Part shown: positions 27,167 through 35,649 of the stretch, piece after piece
How positions within the stretch are numbered: the stretch's first letter is position 1
Layout of the letters: each line of letters starts with the position of its first letter
Assembly: GCA_905214925.1 (NCBI GenBank)
Contig: CAJMOB010000022.1
Location: forward strand, 1-60,640
Length of the DNA: 60,640 nucleotides
Direction: 5' to 3'
DNA from: Scybalomonas sp905214925
Lineage (GTDB): Bacteria; Bacillota; Clostridia; Lachnospirales; Lachnospiraceae
Translations under genes and position numbers: made by a program
The notes under the pieces: model-generated
Databases searched by the model: none
The model's input: only the letters and a program-made list of their open reading frames with translations
Told to the model about the DNA's origin: nothing

Positions 27167-27392
27167 ATGTTATAGGAAATTCCTCGCAAGCGAGTTATCC
27201 TATAACATAAAAAAAGCACTACGTGCGAACGATGCGCAGCTCGCAAAGAAGATAATTTTGCTTCGCAAATTGCTCGCGCGCGGCAAAGTGTACGTTGCTC
27301 AAAGTGCTCGAAAGTCGTGAAGAGTGTGCAACGCACACTTTGTTCTGTTATAGGAAATTCCTTGCAAAGCGTGCATTGCACACTTTGTTCTG
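27166..27392 (+). repeat. Dispersed structured repeat, copy 2 plus a partial tandem unit
   Basis: A perfect 12-base inverted repeat TATGTTATAGGA (27166-27177) / TCCTATAACATA (27198-27209) opens the element directly on the T-box terminator's T-tract. Inside are GCACTACGTGC, TGCGAAC..CTCGCA, TTTGCTTCGCAAA and AGTGTGC-AAC-GCACACT hairpins, ending TTTGTTCTG at 27347. A short second unit (27348-27392) repeats the opening TTATAGGAAATTCC and the closing CACACTTTGTTCTG. The open frame across it is a by-product of the repeat. Confidence 0.85.
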
Positions 27393-27530
27393 TGATACCA
27401 CAAATAAATCTGCAAGTAAAAACAGGATTATCACTTGGGAGGACAGGCTTCTGTATTTGAATTTTGAAATCGGATAAATCCAATAAAGAGTCAAAAAGAA
27501 AGGAGCGAGTGTGCTTTACACTCAAGGAAG

Positions 27531-28784
27531 ATGATGGAAAGAAATGTATATGACGTATTACAAGAGCGTGGATTTATAGCGCAAACAACACATGAAGAAT
27601 TAAGAGAATTATTAGGAAAAGAAAAAGTCAAATTTTATATTGGATTTGATGCTACTGCAGACAGTTTAACAGCAGGTCATTTCTTAACGGTTATGGCCAT
27701 GATGCATATGCAACAGCATGGACATACACCAATCGCTTTATTAGGTGGTGGAACAACGATGATCGGCGATCCATCTGGAAAAGCGGATATGCGTAAAATG
27801 ATGACAAGAGAGACAATTGAACACAATGCAAACCGTTTTAAAGAACAACTTTCTCGTTTTATTAGCTTTGACAATGATAAAGCAATTTTAGCGAATAATG
27901 CGGACTGGTTATTGAATTTAAATTACGTGGACTTCCTTCGTGAAGTAGGAGTGCATTTTTCTGTGAATAAAATGCTCACAGCAGAGTGTTACAAACAACG
28001 TATGAACCGTGCCGATAAAGGACTTACATTCTTTGAATTCAACTATATGTTAATGCAAGCATATGACTTTTATGTGTTACATGAAAAATACGGTTGTAAG
28101 TTAGAAATGGGTGGAAATGATCAGTGGTCTAATATTTTAGCAGGTGCTGATTTAATCCGTCGTAAAGTACAAGAACCAGCCTTTGGTTTAACATTAACAC
28201 TTCTTACAACAAGTGATGGAACAAAGATGGGTAAAACAGTAAAAGGTGCGGTTTGGCTTGATCCAGAAAAGACTTCTCCATATGATTTCTACCAATATTG
28301 GAGAAATACAGAAGATGCAAAAGTAGAAGAATGTTTAGGTCTTTTAACATTCCTTCCAATGGAAGAAGTAAGAAGACTTGGGGCATTAAAAGATGCAGAA
28401 ATTAATAAGGCAAAAGAAGTTTTAGCTTATGAAATTACAAAGATTGTTCATGGCGAAGAAGAAGCGAAAAAGGCAGAAGAAGCATCAAAGGCTCTATTTG
28501 CAAATGGTGGTATCAGTGCTAATATTCCGACAATCAATTATACAACAGCTCAAATGGCAGAAGGCGTTGATTTAATTACAATGCTTGTGGATACAGGCCT
28601 TTGTAAAACTCGTTCTGAAGCGAGAAGAACGATCGAGCAAGGTGGAGTTTCTGTTAACGATGTAAAAATTACAGATGTGAAACAGACATTTACTTCTAGT
28701 GACTACAATAATGATGGAGCTTTACTTATTAAAAAAGGAAAAAAAGGTTTTTATCAAGTAAAAGCCAATGAAGCAAATTCATAA
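27531..28784 (+). CDS. tyrS: Tyrosyl-tRNA synthetase, 417 aa
   Basis: Class I aminoacyl-tRNA synthetase charging tRNA-Tyr. Catalytic features: YIGFDATADSLTAGHFL (HIGH-type motif, residues about 36-52), GGGTTMIGDPSGKADMR, QAYDFYVLHEKYGCKLEMGGNDQWSNI and KMGKT (KMSKS-type) near 235. The C-terminal S4 RNA-binding domain covers about 350-410 (CKTRSEARRTIEQGGVSVN). ATG 27531 or 27534 follows AAGGAAG; a small hairpin GAGTGT/ACACTC lies just before. Expression is controlled by the T-box upstream. Confidence 0.97.
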   Translation: MMERNVYDVLQERGFIAQTTHEELRELLGKEKVKFYIGFDATADSLTAGHFLTVMAMMHMQQHGHTPIALLGGGTTMIGDPSGKADMRKMMTRETIEHNANRFKEQLSRFISFDNDKAILANNADWLLNLNYVDFLREVGVHFSVNKMLTAECYKQRMNRADKGLTFFEFNYMLMQAYDFYVLHEKYGCKLEMGGNDQWSNILAGADLIRRKVQEPAFGLTLTLLTTSDGTKMGKTVKGAVWLDPEKTSPYDFYQYWRNTEDAKVEECLGLLTFLPMEEVRRLGALKDAEINKAKEVLAYEITKIVHGEEEAKKAEEASKALFANGGISANIPTINYTTAQMAEGVDLITMLVDTGLCKTRSEARRTIEQGGVSVNDVKITDVKQTFTSSDYNNDGALLIKKGKKGFYQVKANEANS

Positions 28785-28796
28785 TGAGACGATAAA

Positions 28797-28826
28797 AAGA
28801 GCGATGAGATTTTATCGCTCTTTTTT
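28797..28826 (+). terminator. Intrinsic terminator after tyrS
   Basis: AAGAGCGAT (28797-28805) pairs with ATCGCTCTT (28814-28822), followed by TTTT. Confidence 0.85.
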
Positions 28827-28968
28827 CTATATCTTTCAAATTTCTTAAGAATTGATTTAGATATTAGTACACTTTTTTTAATTCATCCATAAATGCCTTG
28901 TTGAAATGTGACAAATGGGATATGATATTTGAAGAACAATGATTACATAAAAAGAAATGGAGAAAAAA

Positions 28969-29697
28969 ATGAGTGAGAGAGTAGGGAAAAAAAGTAACCA
29001 GTGGATTCCTTCCTATGCCATAATACCATTAATCTTTTGTCTTATGGTCAACACACTTGTCTACAATGGAAGTATGAAAATAAATAGCAATCGATATCAC
29101 TACGATTTTACAACAAGTTTCGATCAGAAAGTACCTTTAATTCCTTCCTTTCTAATTATTTATTTTGGCTGCTATTTATTCTGGGTTATGAATTACATTT
29201 TAATTGCCAAACAAGGAAAAGAACATTTTTATCGTTTTCAGGTAGCGGATGTTTTATCAAGAATTGTATGTTTTATCTTTTATGTTTTCCTACCGACAAC
29301 GAATATAAGGCCAGAGATTGTTGGAGATGGTATTTTTATGAAAGGATTGCAATGGCTTTGGGAGATCGATCCTGCCAATAATCTTTTTCCATCGATTCAC
29401 TGTCTTGTTAGCTGGTTTTGTTATATTGGAATTCGAGGGCAGAAAAAGGTGCCAAAATGGTATCGAGTCACCTCTTGTATTTTTGCGATTCTTGTGTTTA
29501 TTTCGACACAGGTAACAAAGCAGCACTATATCGTTGATGTATTTGGTGGAGTGATTTTAGCAGAAGTTTCCTATTTTATTGGTAGAAGGACGTCTTTTTA
29601 TCGATTCTTTTGGAGAGTGTTCGATCAAATCAATCGATGGTTAGGTTTAGAAGAACGTAAAGATAAGATGGGAGATGGTGTACACGATGCCTTATGA
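28969..29697 (+). CDS. PAP2 superfamily phosphatase, 242 aa
   Basis: Membrane phosphatase-like protein with about six hydrophobic segments. The PAP2 signature is visible in order: TTNIRP (KxxxRP-type), NNLFPSIHCLVSW (PSxH), and TQVTKQHYIVDVFGG (SRxxxxxHxxxD position, with TK in place of SR). The catalytic histidine pair is present. It could dephosphorylate phosphatidic acid, phosphatidylglycerophosphate or a polyprenyl diphosphate. Start 28969 follows GGAG; ATG 28957 overlaps that site. It is the first gene of a lipid-related cluster. Confidence 0.85.
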   Translation: MSERVGKKSNQWIPSYAIIPLIFCLMVNTLVYNGSMKINSNRYHYDFTTSFDQKVPLIPSFLIIYFGCYLFWVMNYILIAKQGKEHFYRFQVADVLSRIVCFIFYVFLPTTNIRPEIVGDGIFMKGLQWLWEIDPANNLFPSIHCLVSWFCYIGIRGQKKVPKWYRVTSCIFAILVFISTQVTKQHYIVDVFGGVILAEVSYFIGRRTSFYRFFWRVFDQINRWLGLEERKDKMGDGVHDAL

Positions 29698-29726
29698 GAA
29701 AACGATAGAAAAGGAAAGTGAGAAAG

Positions 29727-30779
29727 ATGAAAGGAAGAAAAAAGCTTATTTTGAATGTCGTATTTTTAGTTCTAATTTTCTCTTTCACATTTTATGGACT
29801 ATTAAAAGAGGAAGAATTATCGGAGCTGATAAAAAGTTTAGAACTTGCAAAAATAGGATATTTACTGATTGGATTAGTATTTGTAGTTATATTTGTATGC
29901 AGTGAATCTGTTATTATTCATTATATGATGCGCTCTCTAAAGAGGGAGACATCTTTTGGAAGCTGTGTTAAATATTCATTTATTGGTTTTTTCTTTAGTT
30001 GTATTACACCTTCTGCTAGCGGAGGACAACCAGCACAAATTTATTATATGAAAAAAGATGGGATTGATATTCCAACGTCTTCTTTGGTTCTAATGATAGT
30101 GACCATTGGGTATAAATTAGTTTTAGTTGTGATTGGAGCGTTTTTATTATTGTTTCAACAAAAATTGCTCCATCAGTATATGACACCCATATCAAATTTT
30201 TTTCTCTATCTTGGTATGGTTTTAAATGTCATTGGAATTGGAGGGTTACTATTTTTCATATTGAAACCAAGTTTTGTAAAAGCGATGCTCTTATGGATAC
30301 AAAAACTTCTTATAAAATTACATATTATGAAAAATATCAGTGGAAAAGTGATGGATTCTATGGAACAGTATCATGAGACCGCTCAATTTTTCCAGACTCA
30401 TTTAAAAGTAATGATGAGAGTATTTTATTTATCTGTATTCCAAAGAGTTTGTCTTTTTTATGTAACCTATCTTGTTTACCGAAGCTTTGGACTTCATGGA
30501 GTTAGCGCTTATACGATTGTCATGTTACAAGCAGTGATTTCCTTATCAGTTGATATGTTACCGCTTCCAGGAGGTATGGGAGCAAGTGAAAGTTTATATA
30601 TGATTTTATTTGCTTCTATTTTTGGTAAAACATTTTTACTACCTTCTATGATATTGAGTCGTGGAATTAGCTATTATGCGTTGCTTCTTATTAGTGCGAT
30701 TGTTACTTCCTATGCTCATTTGACAATGGGGAGAGTCGCTAGAAAACGGATGAAGTTAGAACGAAGCTGTGAAGATTGA
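29727..30779 (+). CDS. YbhN/UPF0104 family membrane protein (LPG synthase TM region), 350 aa
   Basis: Polytopic membrane protein with about eight helices matching the lysylphosphatidylglycerol synthase transmembrane (flippase-like) domain. Family motif: SFIGFFFSCITPSASGGQPAQIYYMKKDG near residues 85-115, and DMLPLPGGMGASESLYMILFA near 285. The C-terminal aminoacyl-transferase domain of full MprF is absent, so it may be a lipid transporter or flippase only. The GTG at 29718 is upstream in frame; ATG 29727 has better spacing from AAGGAAAG. It follows the PAP2 gene by 29 bases. Confidence 0.87.
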   Translation: MKGRKKLILNVVFLVLIFSFTFYGLLKEEELSELIKSLELAKIGYLLIGLVFVVIFVCSESVIIHYMMRSLKRETSFGSCVKYSFIGFFFSCITPSASGGQPAQIYYMKKDGIDIPTSSLVLMIVTIGYKLVLVVIGAFLLLFQQKLLHQYMTPISNFFLYLGMVLNVIGIGGLLFFILKPSFVKAMLLWIQKLLIKLHIMKNISGKVMDSMEQYHETAQFFQTHLKVMMRVFYLSVFQRVCLFYVTYLVYRSFGLHGVSAYTIVMLQAVISLSVDMLPLPGGMGASESLYMILFASIFGKTFLLPSMILSRGISYYALLLISAIVTSYAHLTMGRVARKRMKLERSCED

Positions 30780-30854
30780 GAATAGAAAAAAATAATGGAA
30801 AATACAATGGAAAGAATACAAAGAAACAATGGAAAAAAGAATAGGAGTGAGAGT

Positions 30855-31559
30855 ATGGCAAAATTTTATCATTTATTACAGGAACAAGTGATAGTAGAAG
30901 AAGAGCAACAAATGAAAAAAAGAGCACAAGAGGATGCGATATTAGGAGTATGGGATTATACGGTTATTTTAACTTATATTAGTCTAGGAATTGCTTTTTT
31001 AGGAATGATACAGGCGATCGGTGGAAATATGAAAATGGCAATTTTATGTTTGGCATTCTCTGGTATTTGTGATATGTTTGACGGAAAAATTGCAAGGACA
31101 AAAAAAGATCGAACCCATGAGGAACAAATGTTTGGAATCCAGATAGATTCCCTTTGTGATCTTGTATGCTTTGGTGTTTTACCCGCTATTATTACCTATC
31201 AACTTGGAATGAAACATATTTTTGATATTAGCGTTTTAATTGTTTTTTTATTAGGTGGACTCATTCGACTGGCTCATTTTAATGTGTCAGAAGAAAAGAG
31301 ACAAAAAGAGGAAAAAGGTGAGGTAAGAAAGTATTATCAAGGATTACCGATTACATCGATTGCTATTTTTTTACCAGTGCTTTATTTATTACAAAAGGTA
31401 TTAGGGGCACGTTTTCAAATAACACTTGACTTTTCTCTTTTAATTATTGCTTGTTTTTATGTTTTCAATATCCAGATTCCAAAACCACATGGAAAAACAA
31501 TTGCCATTGCATCAATTGTCGGTGGGTGTGCATTAGTTCTATGCCTTCAGTTATTATAA
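30855..31559 (+). CDS. pssA: CDP-diacylglycerol--serine O-phosphatidyltransferase, 234 aa
   Basis: CDP-alcohol phosphatidyltransferase that makes phosphatidylserine from CDP-diacylglycerol and serine. The D-G-x2-A-R-x(n)-G-x3-D-x3-D motif starts at D76: DGKIAR followed by GIQIDSLCD. About six membrane helices. Start 30855 follows TAGGAG; ATG 30795 lacks a site and adds a low-complexity leader. The serine substrate is inferred from the psd gene 30 bases downstream. Confidence 0.92.
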   Translation: MAKFYHLLQEQVIVEEEQQMKKRAQEDAILGVWDYTVILTYISLGIAFLGMIQAIGGNMKMAILCLAFSGICDMFDGKIARTKKDRTHEEQMFGIQIDSLCDLVCFGVLPAIITYQLGMKHIFDISVLIVFLLGGLIRLAHFNVSEEKRQKEEKGEVRKYYQGLPITSIAIFLPVLYLLQKVLGARFQITLDFSLLIIACFYVFNIQIPKPHGKTIAIASIVGGCALVLCLQLL

Positions 31560-31589
31560 AAAGAGAAAGGTGCATCAGAAAGGAAAAAA

Positions 31590-32459
31590 ATGAAGTTTAG
31601 AGATAGAGCAGGAAATCAATGGGAAGAGGTATCTTCTCAAGATAAATTACTAGAAAAATTATATGAATCACAAAAGGGGAGAATGATATTAAAGATTTTG
31701 ACAATGCCAATTGTTTCAAAAATAGGTGGAAGATGTCTTGATACTTACTTGTCGAAGGTTGCCATTGTACCATTTATTCGAAAAAACAAGATTCCCATGG
31801 AGCAATACGAGGAAGTGTGTTATTGTTCTTATAATGATTTTTTTACAAGAAAGATCAAACAAAAGTATCGTCCAATTTGTCTTGAGAAGACAAGTCTGAT
31901 TGCTCCTTGTGATGGAAAAGTATCGGCCTATCCTATTACAGAACAGGGAGGATTTGTCGTAAAGCATACATTTTATACGGTACGTTCTTTGCTTCGAAGT
32001 GAGGCATTAGCAGAAAAATATTTGGGAGGGACAGCTCTTGTTTTTCGCCTTACGGTAGATGATTATCATCGCTATTGTTATCCAGCAGATGGAGAGAAAA
32101 CAAGAAATTATTATTTAAAAGGAAAGTTTCATACCGTAAATCCAATTGCCAATGATTATTATCCCATTTATAAAGAAAATGCAAGAGAGTATACATTATT
32201 GAAGACAAAAGAATTTGGTGTTATTTTGCAAATGGAAGTGGGAGCTTTAATGGTTGGAAAGATTAGCAACTATGAAGGGAAAGCGACGGTTAAAAAAGGA
32301 CAGGAAAAAGGAAGATTTGAATTTGGTGGTTCCACAATTATTTTATTATTACAAAAAGATAAAGTGAACGTGGATGCTGATTTATTAAAAAATACAGAAG
32401 AAGGTTTTGAAACGATTGTGAAGTTAGGAGAGGCGATTGGAAAAAGTCAGCTAGCATAA
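31590..32459 (+). CDS. psd: Phosphatidylserine decarboxylase, 289 aa
   Basis: Converts phosphatidylserine to phosphatidylethanolamine. It is made as a proenzyme that self-cleaves at a G-G-S-T site to form the pyruvoyl group: FGGSTIILL with the serine near residue 248. Also seen: SYNDFFTRKIK, LIAPCDGKVSAYPI, FRLTVDDYHRYCYPADG (catalytic histidine region) and QMEVGALMVGKISNYE. With pssA it completes PE synthesis. AAAGGA precedes the ATG. Confidence 0.95.
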   Translation: MKFRDRAGNQWEEVSSQDKLLEKLYESQKGRMILKILTMPIVSKIGGRCLDTYLSKVAIVPFIRKNKIPMEQYEEVCYCSYNDFFTRKIKQKYRPICLEKTSLIAPCDGKVSAYPITEQGGFVVKHTFYTVRSLLRSEALAEKYLGGTALVFRLTVDDYHRYCYPADGEKTRNYYLKGKFHTVNPIANDYYPIYKENAREYTLLKTKEFGVILQMEVGALMVGKISNYEGKATVKKGQEKGRFEFGGSTIILLLQKDKVNVDADLLKNTEEGFETIVKLGEAIGKSQLA

Positions 32460-32509
32460 TTTTTTTGGCTTGTTCATATAGTGTACAAACAAAGTTAGGA
32501 AGCTAAACA

Positions 32510-32896
32510 ATGCAAATGGAACAGAGATTAGAAATGATTGAAAGAATGAGAAATCAAGAGATGACAGAACAGAGCCGTTTGTATCAAGCGTTACATAGTA
32601 GCGGTTATTCCAATAGACCTGTCTTTATGCATGAGACAGAATATTCTCCTCATTATATAGAAGATAGTTACTATAGGGACAGGAAAAAAGATGAGGGACA
32701 TGAAAGTATCTCTTTTAAAATTCGTATTTTGTTAGCCATAAGCCTTGGTATTTTTTTGTTTTCTTTAAAAGGGAGTGAACAAGAAGTTATCGTTCAAAAA
32801 GCCATGAAACATTTAAGTGACTATCCGACCATTGAAGCTGTGACAGATGAGCTATATGAAGAAGTTTTTAGTGGGATAGGAAAGGTAGTTCAATAG
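32510..32896 (+). CDS. Hypothetical protein with one membrane segment, 128 aa
   Basis: Not recognised. It has a charged, glutamine- and methionine-rich N-terminus (about residues 1-70), one hydrophobic segment ILLAISLGIFLFSL (about 78-91) and a soluble acidic C-terminal tail. AGGAAG stands before the ATG. It follows psd by 50 bases in the same direction and ends at a terminator, so it is probably the last gene of the lipid operon. The topology (tail outside) is inferred. Confidence 0.65.
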   Translation: MQMEQRLEMIERMRNQEMTEQSRLYQALHSSGYSNRPVFMHETEYSPHYIEDSYYRDRKKDEGHESISFKIRILLAISLGIFLFSLKGSEQEVIVQKAMKHLSDYPTIEAVTDELYEEVFSGIGKVVQ

Positions 32897-32936
32897 TTTT
32901 TATACATAGTGGAGCAACTGGATAATAAAGAAAAAG

Positions 32937-32971
32937 GAAAGAGTTTCGAATAATTGGACTCTTTCTTTTTT
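32937..32971 (+). terminator. Intrinsic terminator closing the lipid cluster
   Basis: GAAAGAGT (32937-32944) pairs with ACTCTTTC (32958-32965), then TTTTTTAT. Confidence 0.8.
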
Positions 32972-32992
32972 ATGCAAACCCACAGGAAAGTG

Positions 32993-33021
32993 TTGGACAT
33001 GACATAAAATTCATGTATAAT
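32993..33021 (+). promoter_or_regulatory. Promoter for the radical SAM / rng operon
   Basis: TTGGAC (32993-32998) and TATAAT (33016-33021) with a 17-base spacer, 44 bases before the radical SAM start. Confidence 0.75.
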
Positions 33022-33065
33022 GAAGGAGGTAAAATAATATTACAGAAAGAATTGGAGTACAAACT

Positions 33066-34934
33066 ATGAGAAAATTAGCATTGTCAGATGAAATCTTGCT
33101 CCAAGTGGAAAAACCTGCAAGATACATCGGAAATGAAATTAATATGGTGACAAAAGATAAAGAAAACATAGATGTGCGATTTGGAATGTGTTTTCCTGAT
33201 GTCTATGAAATTGGAATGTCTCATTTAGGAATTCAAATTCTCTATGATATGTTCAATAGAAGAGAAGATGTTTGGTGCGAGAGGGTGTATTCACCATGGC
33301 CAGATCTTGATAAGATTATGAGAGAGCAACAGATTCCTTTATTTGGTTTAGAATCACAAGAGCCAGTAAAGGATTTTGATTTCTTAGGAATTACGATCCA
33401 ATATGAGATGTGTTATACCAATATTCTTCAAGTATTGGATTTATCCCAAATTCCAATTTATACAAAGGATAGAACATGGGAACATCCGATTGTTATCGGT
33501 GGTGGTCCATGTACTTACAATCCAGAGCCATTGGCAGATTTCTTTGATCTCTTTTATATTGGAGAAGGAGAAACCATCTATTTTGATTTAATTGATCTTT
33601 ATAAAACAATGAGGGCAGAAGGAAAAAGCCGTCAAGAATTTATAAAAGAAGCTGGTAAAATGGAAGGAATCTATGCTCCTTCTATGTATGAAGTCACATA
33701 CAACGAAGATGGCACAGTAAAGAGCTTTGATCCGATTGATGATGAAATGCCAAGAACGATTCGAAAACAGGTACAAATGGATATGACTAATACGTATTAT
33801 CCAGAAAAACCACTAGTTCCTTATATGAAAGTAACCCAAGATCGTGTTGTACTAGAAATTCAACGTGGTTGTATTCGTGGTTGTCGTTTTTGTCAAGCAG
33901 GACAGATTTATCGCCCAGTTCGTGAGCGTGATGTCAATATGTTAAAAGAGTATGCCATGAAAATGTTAAAAAACACAGGACAAGATGAAATTACATTAAG
34001 TTCATTAAGTTCTAGTGATTATTCTGCATTAAAAGAACTCACATACTTTTTAATCGATGAGTGTCAAAAGAAACGAATTAACATTTCATTGCCATCTCTT
34101 CGTATTGATGAATTTTCATTGGATGTTATGAGCCGTGTCCAAGATGTAAAAAAAGGAAGTATGACATTTGCTCCAGAAGCAGGTTCTCAAAGAATGAGAG
34201 ATGTTATTAATAAAGGACTTACGAAAGAAGATATCTTAAATGGTGCAGTAGAAGCATTTAAAGGTGGTTGGAGCCGTATTAAACTTTACTTTATGCTTGG
34301 ACTTCCAACGGAAACCGAAGAAGATATTAAAGATATTGCGCATTTAGCAGAAGATATCGCTATGGCATATTATACGCTTCCAGCCGAAGATCGCCATGGA
34401 AGAATTTCCATTACCGCTAGTGCTTCTTTCTTTATTCCAAAGCCATTTACTCCTCTTCAATGGGCTACAATGGTAAATATGACAGATTATAAAGATAAAG
34501 CTCATATCGTAAACGATGAGATGAAAGCACAACATAATCGAAAGAGCTTAAAATTCCAATGGCATGATGCGAAGACAACGATTTTAGAAGGTGTTTTTGC
34601 AAGAGGAGATAGACGTCTTTGTAAATCCATTTATGATGCTTATAAAGCAGGTTGTATTTACGATGCTTGGACAGAATATTTCCAATATGAAACATGGCTT
34701 CAAGTGTTTGAAAACAATGGAGTAGATGTGGATTTCTATACAACACGTGTTCGTGAGTTAGATGAAGTATTCCCTTGGGATTTCATTGATATTGGTGTAA
34801 CAAAAGAATTTTTAAAACGTGAATGGCTTCGTGCAACAGACGCTCAAGTCATTACGCCAAACTGTCGTCAACAGTGCGTAGGTTGTGGTGCAAAAGTATT
34901 TGGTGGAGGTGTCTGCTTTGAAAGTAAGAATTAA
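33066..34934 (+). CDS. Radical SAM protein, TIGR03960 family, 622 aa
   Basis: An N-terminal B12-binding-like domain (about residues 30-180: CFPDVYEIGMSHLGIQILYD, PLFGLESQEPVKDFDFLGITIQYEM, VIGGGPCTYNPEPLADFFD) precedes a radical SAM barrel whose CIRGCRFC cluster motif is at residues 269-276. Further conserved stretches are SLPSLRIDEF and FAPEAGSQRMRDVINKG. The C-terminus has a cysteine cluster CRQQCVGCGAKVFGGGVC. It always pairs with a DUF2344 protein, and here overlaps it by 17 bases. The substrate is unknown; the conserved link to rng and ribosomal genes suggests RNA or ribosome modification. Confidence 0.92.
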   Translation: MRKLALSDEILLQVEKPARYIGNEINMVTKDKENIDVRFGMCFPDVYEIGMSHLGIQILYDMFNRREDVWCERVYSPWPDLDKIMREQQIPLFGLESQEPVKDFDFLGITIQYEMCYTNILQVLDLSQIPIYTKDRTWEHPIVIGGGPCTYNPEPLADFFDLFYIGEGETIYFDLIDLYKTMRAEGKSRQEFIKEAGKMEGIYAPSMYEVTYNEDGTVKSFDPIDDEMPRTIRKQVQMDMTNTYYPEKPLVPYMKVTQDRVVLEIQRGCIRGCRFCQAGQIYRPVRERDVNMLKEYAMKMLKNTGQDEITLSSLSSSDYSALKELTYFLIDECQKKRINISLPSLRIDEFSLDVMSRVQDVKKGSMTFAPEAGSQRMRDVINKGLTKEDILNGAVEAFKGGWSRIKLYFMLGLPTETEEDIKDIAHLAEDIAMAYYTLPAEDRHGRISITASASFFIPKPFTPLQWATMVNMTDYKDKAHIVNDEMKAQHNRKSLKFQWHDAKTTILEGVFARGDRRLCKSIYDAYKAGCIYDAWTEYFQYETWLQVFENNGVDVDFYTTRVRELDEVFPWDFIDIGVTKEFLKREWLRATDAQVITPNCRQQCVGCGAKVFGGGVCFESKN

Positions 34935-35649
34935 ATTTACAAAAACAGGAAGTCTTAAATTTATTGGACATTTAGATGTAATGCGTTATTTCCAAAAGGC
35001 ATTTCGAAGAGCGGAAGTTGATGTGGCTTATTCGAAAGGATTTAGTCCTCATCAGTTGTTATCCTTTGCTGCTCCTCTTGGAATCGGTCTTACAAGTGAA
35101 GGAGAATATTTAGATGCTGAATTTGAAAGCGTATTAACAAGCAAAGAAATGTTAGAGAAAATTAACGAAGTTATGGTGGAGGAGCTCCATATATTAGAAT
35201 TTAAAGAGCTTGATGATAATGCAGAAAATGCTATGGCTAGTGTAGCAGGAGCTGACTATCTTGTGAAAATTCGTGATGGATATTATAAAGATCATACCTT
35301 TTTTGAACAGTTAGATTCTTTTGCAAAAAAAGATTCTATTTGCATTTTAAAAAAGACAAAGAAAAGCGAAAAAGAAGTGGATATCCGTCCAATGATTTAT
35401 AAAATTGAACAAAGAGATGATGCAATTTTTATGCAGTTAGCAACGGGAAGCGTAGCTAACTTAAAACCAGAAACGGTCATGATGGCACTTTGCAAAGAGT
35501 GTGGAATGGAATATGAACCATTTGGCTTCTTAGTTCATCGTTTAGAAACTTATATGCAAGATCCGAAGGAAGAAGGAAAACTCATTCCTCTTGGAGCGGT
35601 TGGACATGAGATTATGGAACCAAAACAAGATGGGAAGAAAGAAGCATGA
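34918..35649 (+). CDS. TIGR03936 family radical SAM-associated protein (DUF2344), 243 aa
   Basis: Partner of the preceding radical SAM protein; the two are single fused proteins in some bacteria. Typical start KVRIKFTKTGSLKFIGHLDVMRYFQKAFRRAEVDVAYSKGFSPHQLLSFAAPLGIG. The start chosen is TTG 34918, with GGAGG at 34905-34909 eight bases upstream and inside the end of the previous gene; the GTG at 34885 lacks a site and adds residues foreign to the family. It overlaps rng by four bases (ATGA). Confidence 0.92.
   Translation: MKVRIKFTKTGSLKFIGHLDVMRYFQKAFRRAEVDVAYSKGFSPHQLLSFAAPLGIGLTSEGEYLDAEFESVLTSKEMLEKINEVMVEELHILEFKELDDNAENAMASVAGADYLVKIRDGYYKDHTFFEQLDSFAKKDSICILKKTKKSEKEVDIRPMIYKIEQRDDAIFMQLATGSVANLKPETVMMALCKECGMEYEPFGFLVHRLETYMQDPKEEGKLIPLGAVGHEIMEPKQDGKKEA

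Noticed and set aside
27114..27477. Overlapping frames across the T-box end and repeat copy 2 encoding 60-68 residue proteins
   Set aside because: They are generated by the repeat and the T-box sequence, have no ribosome sites and no independent support as genes.
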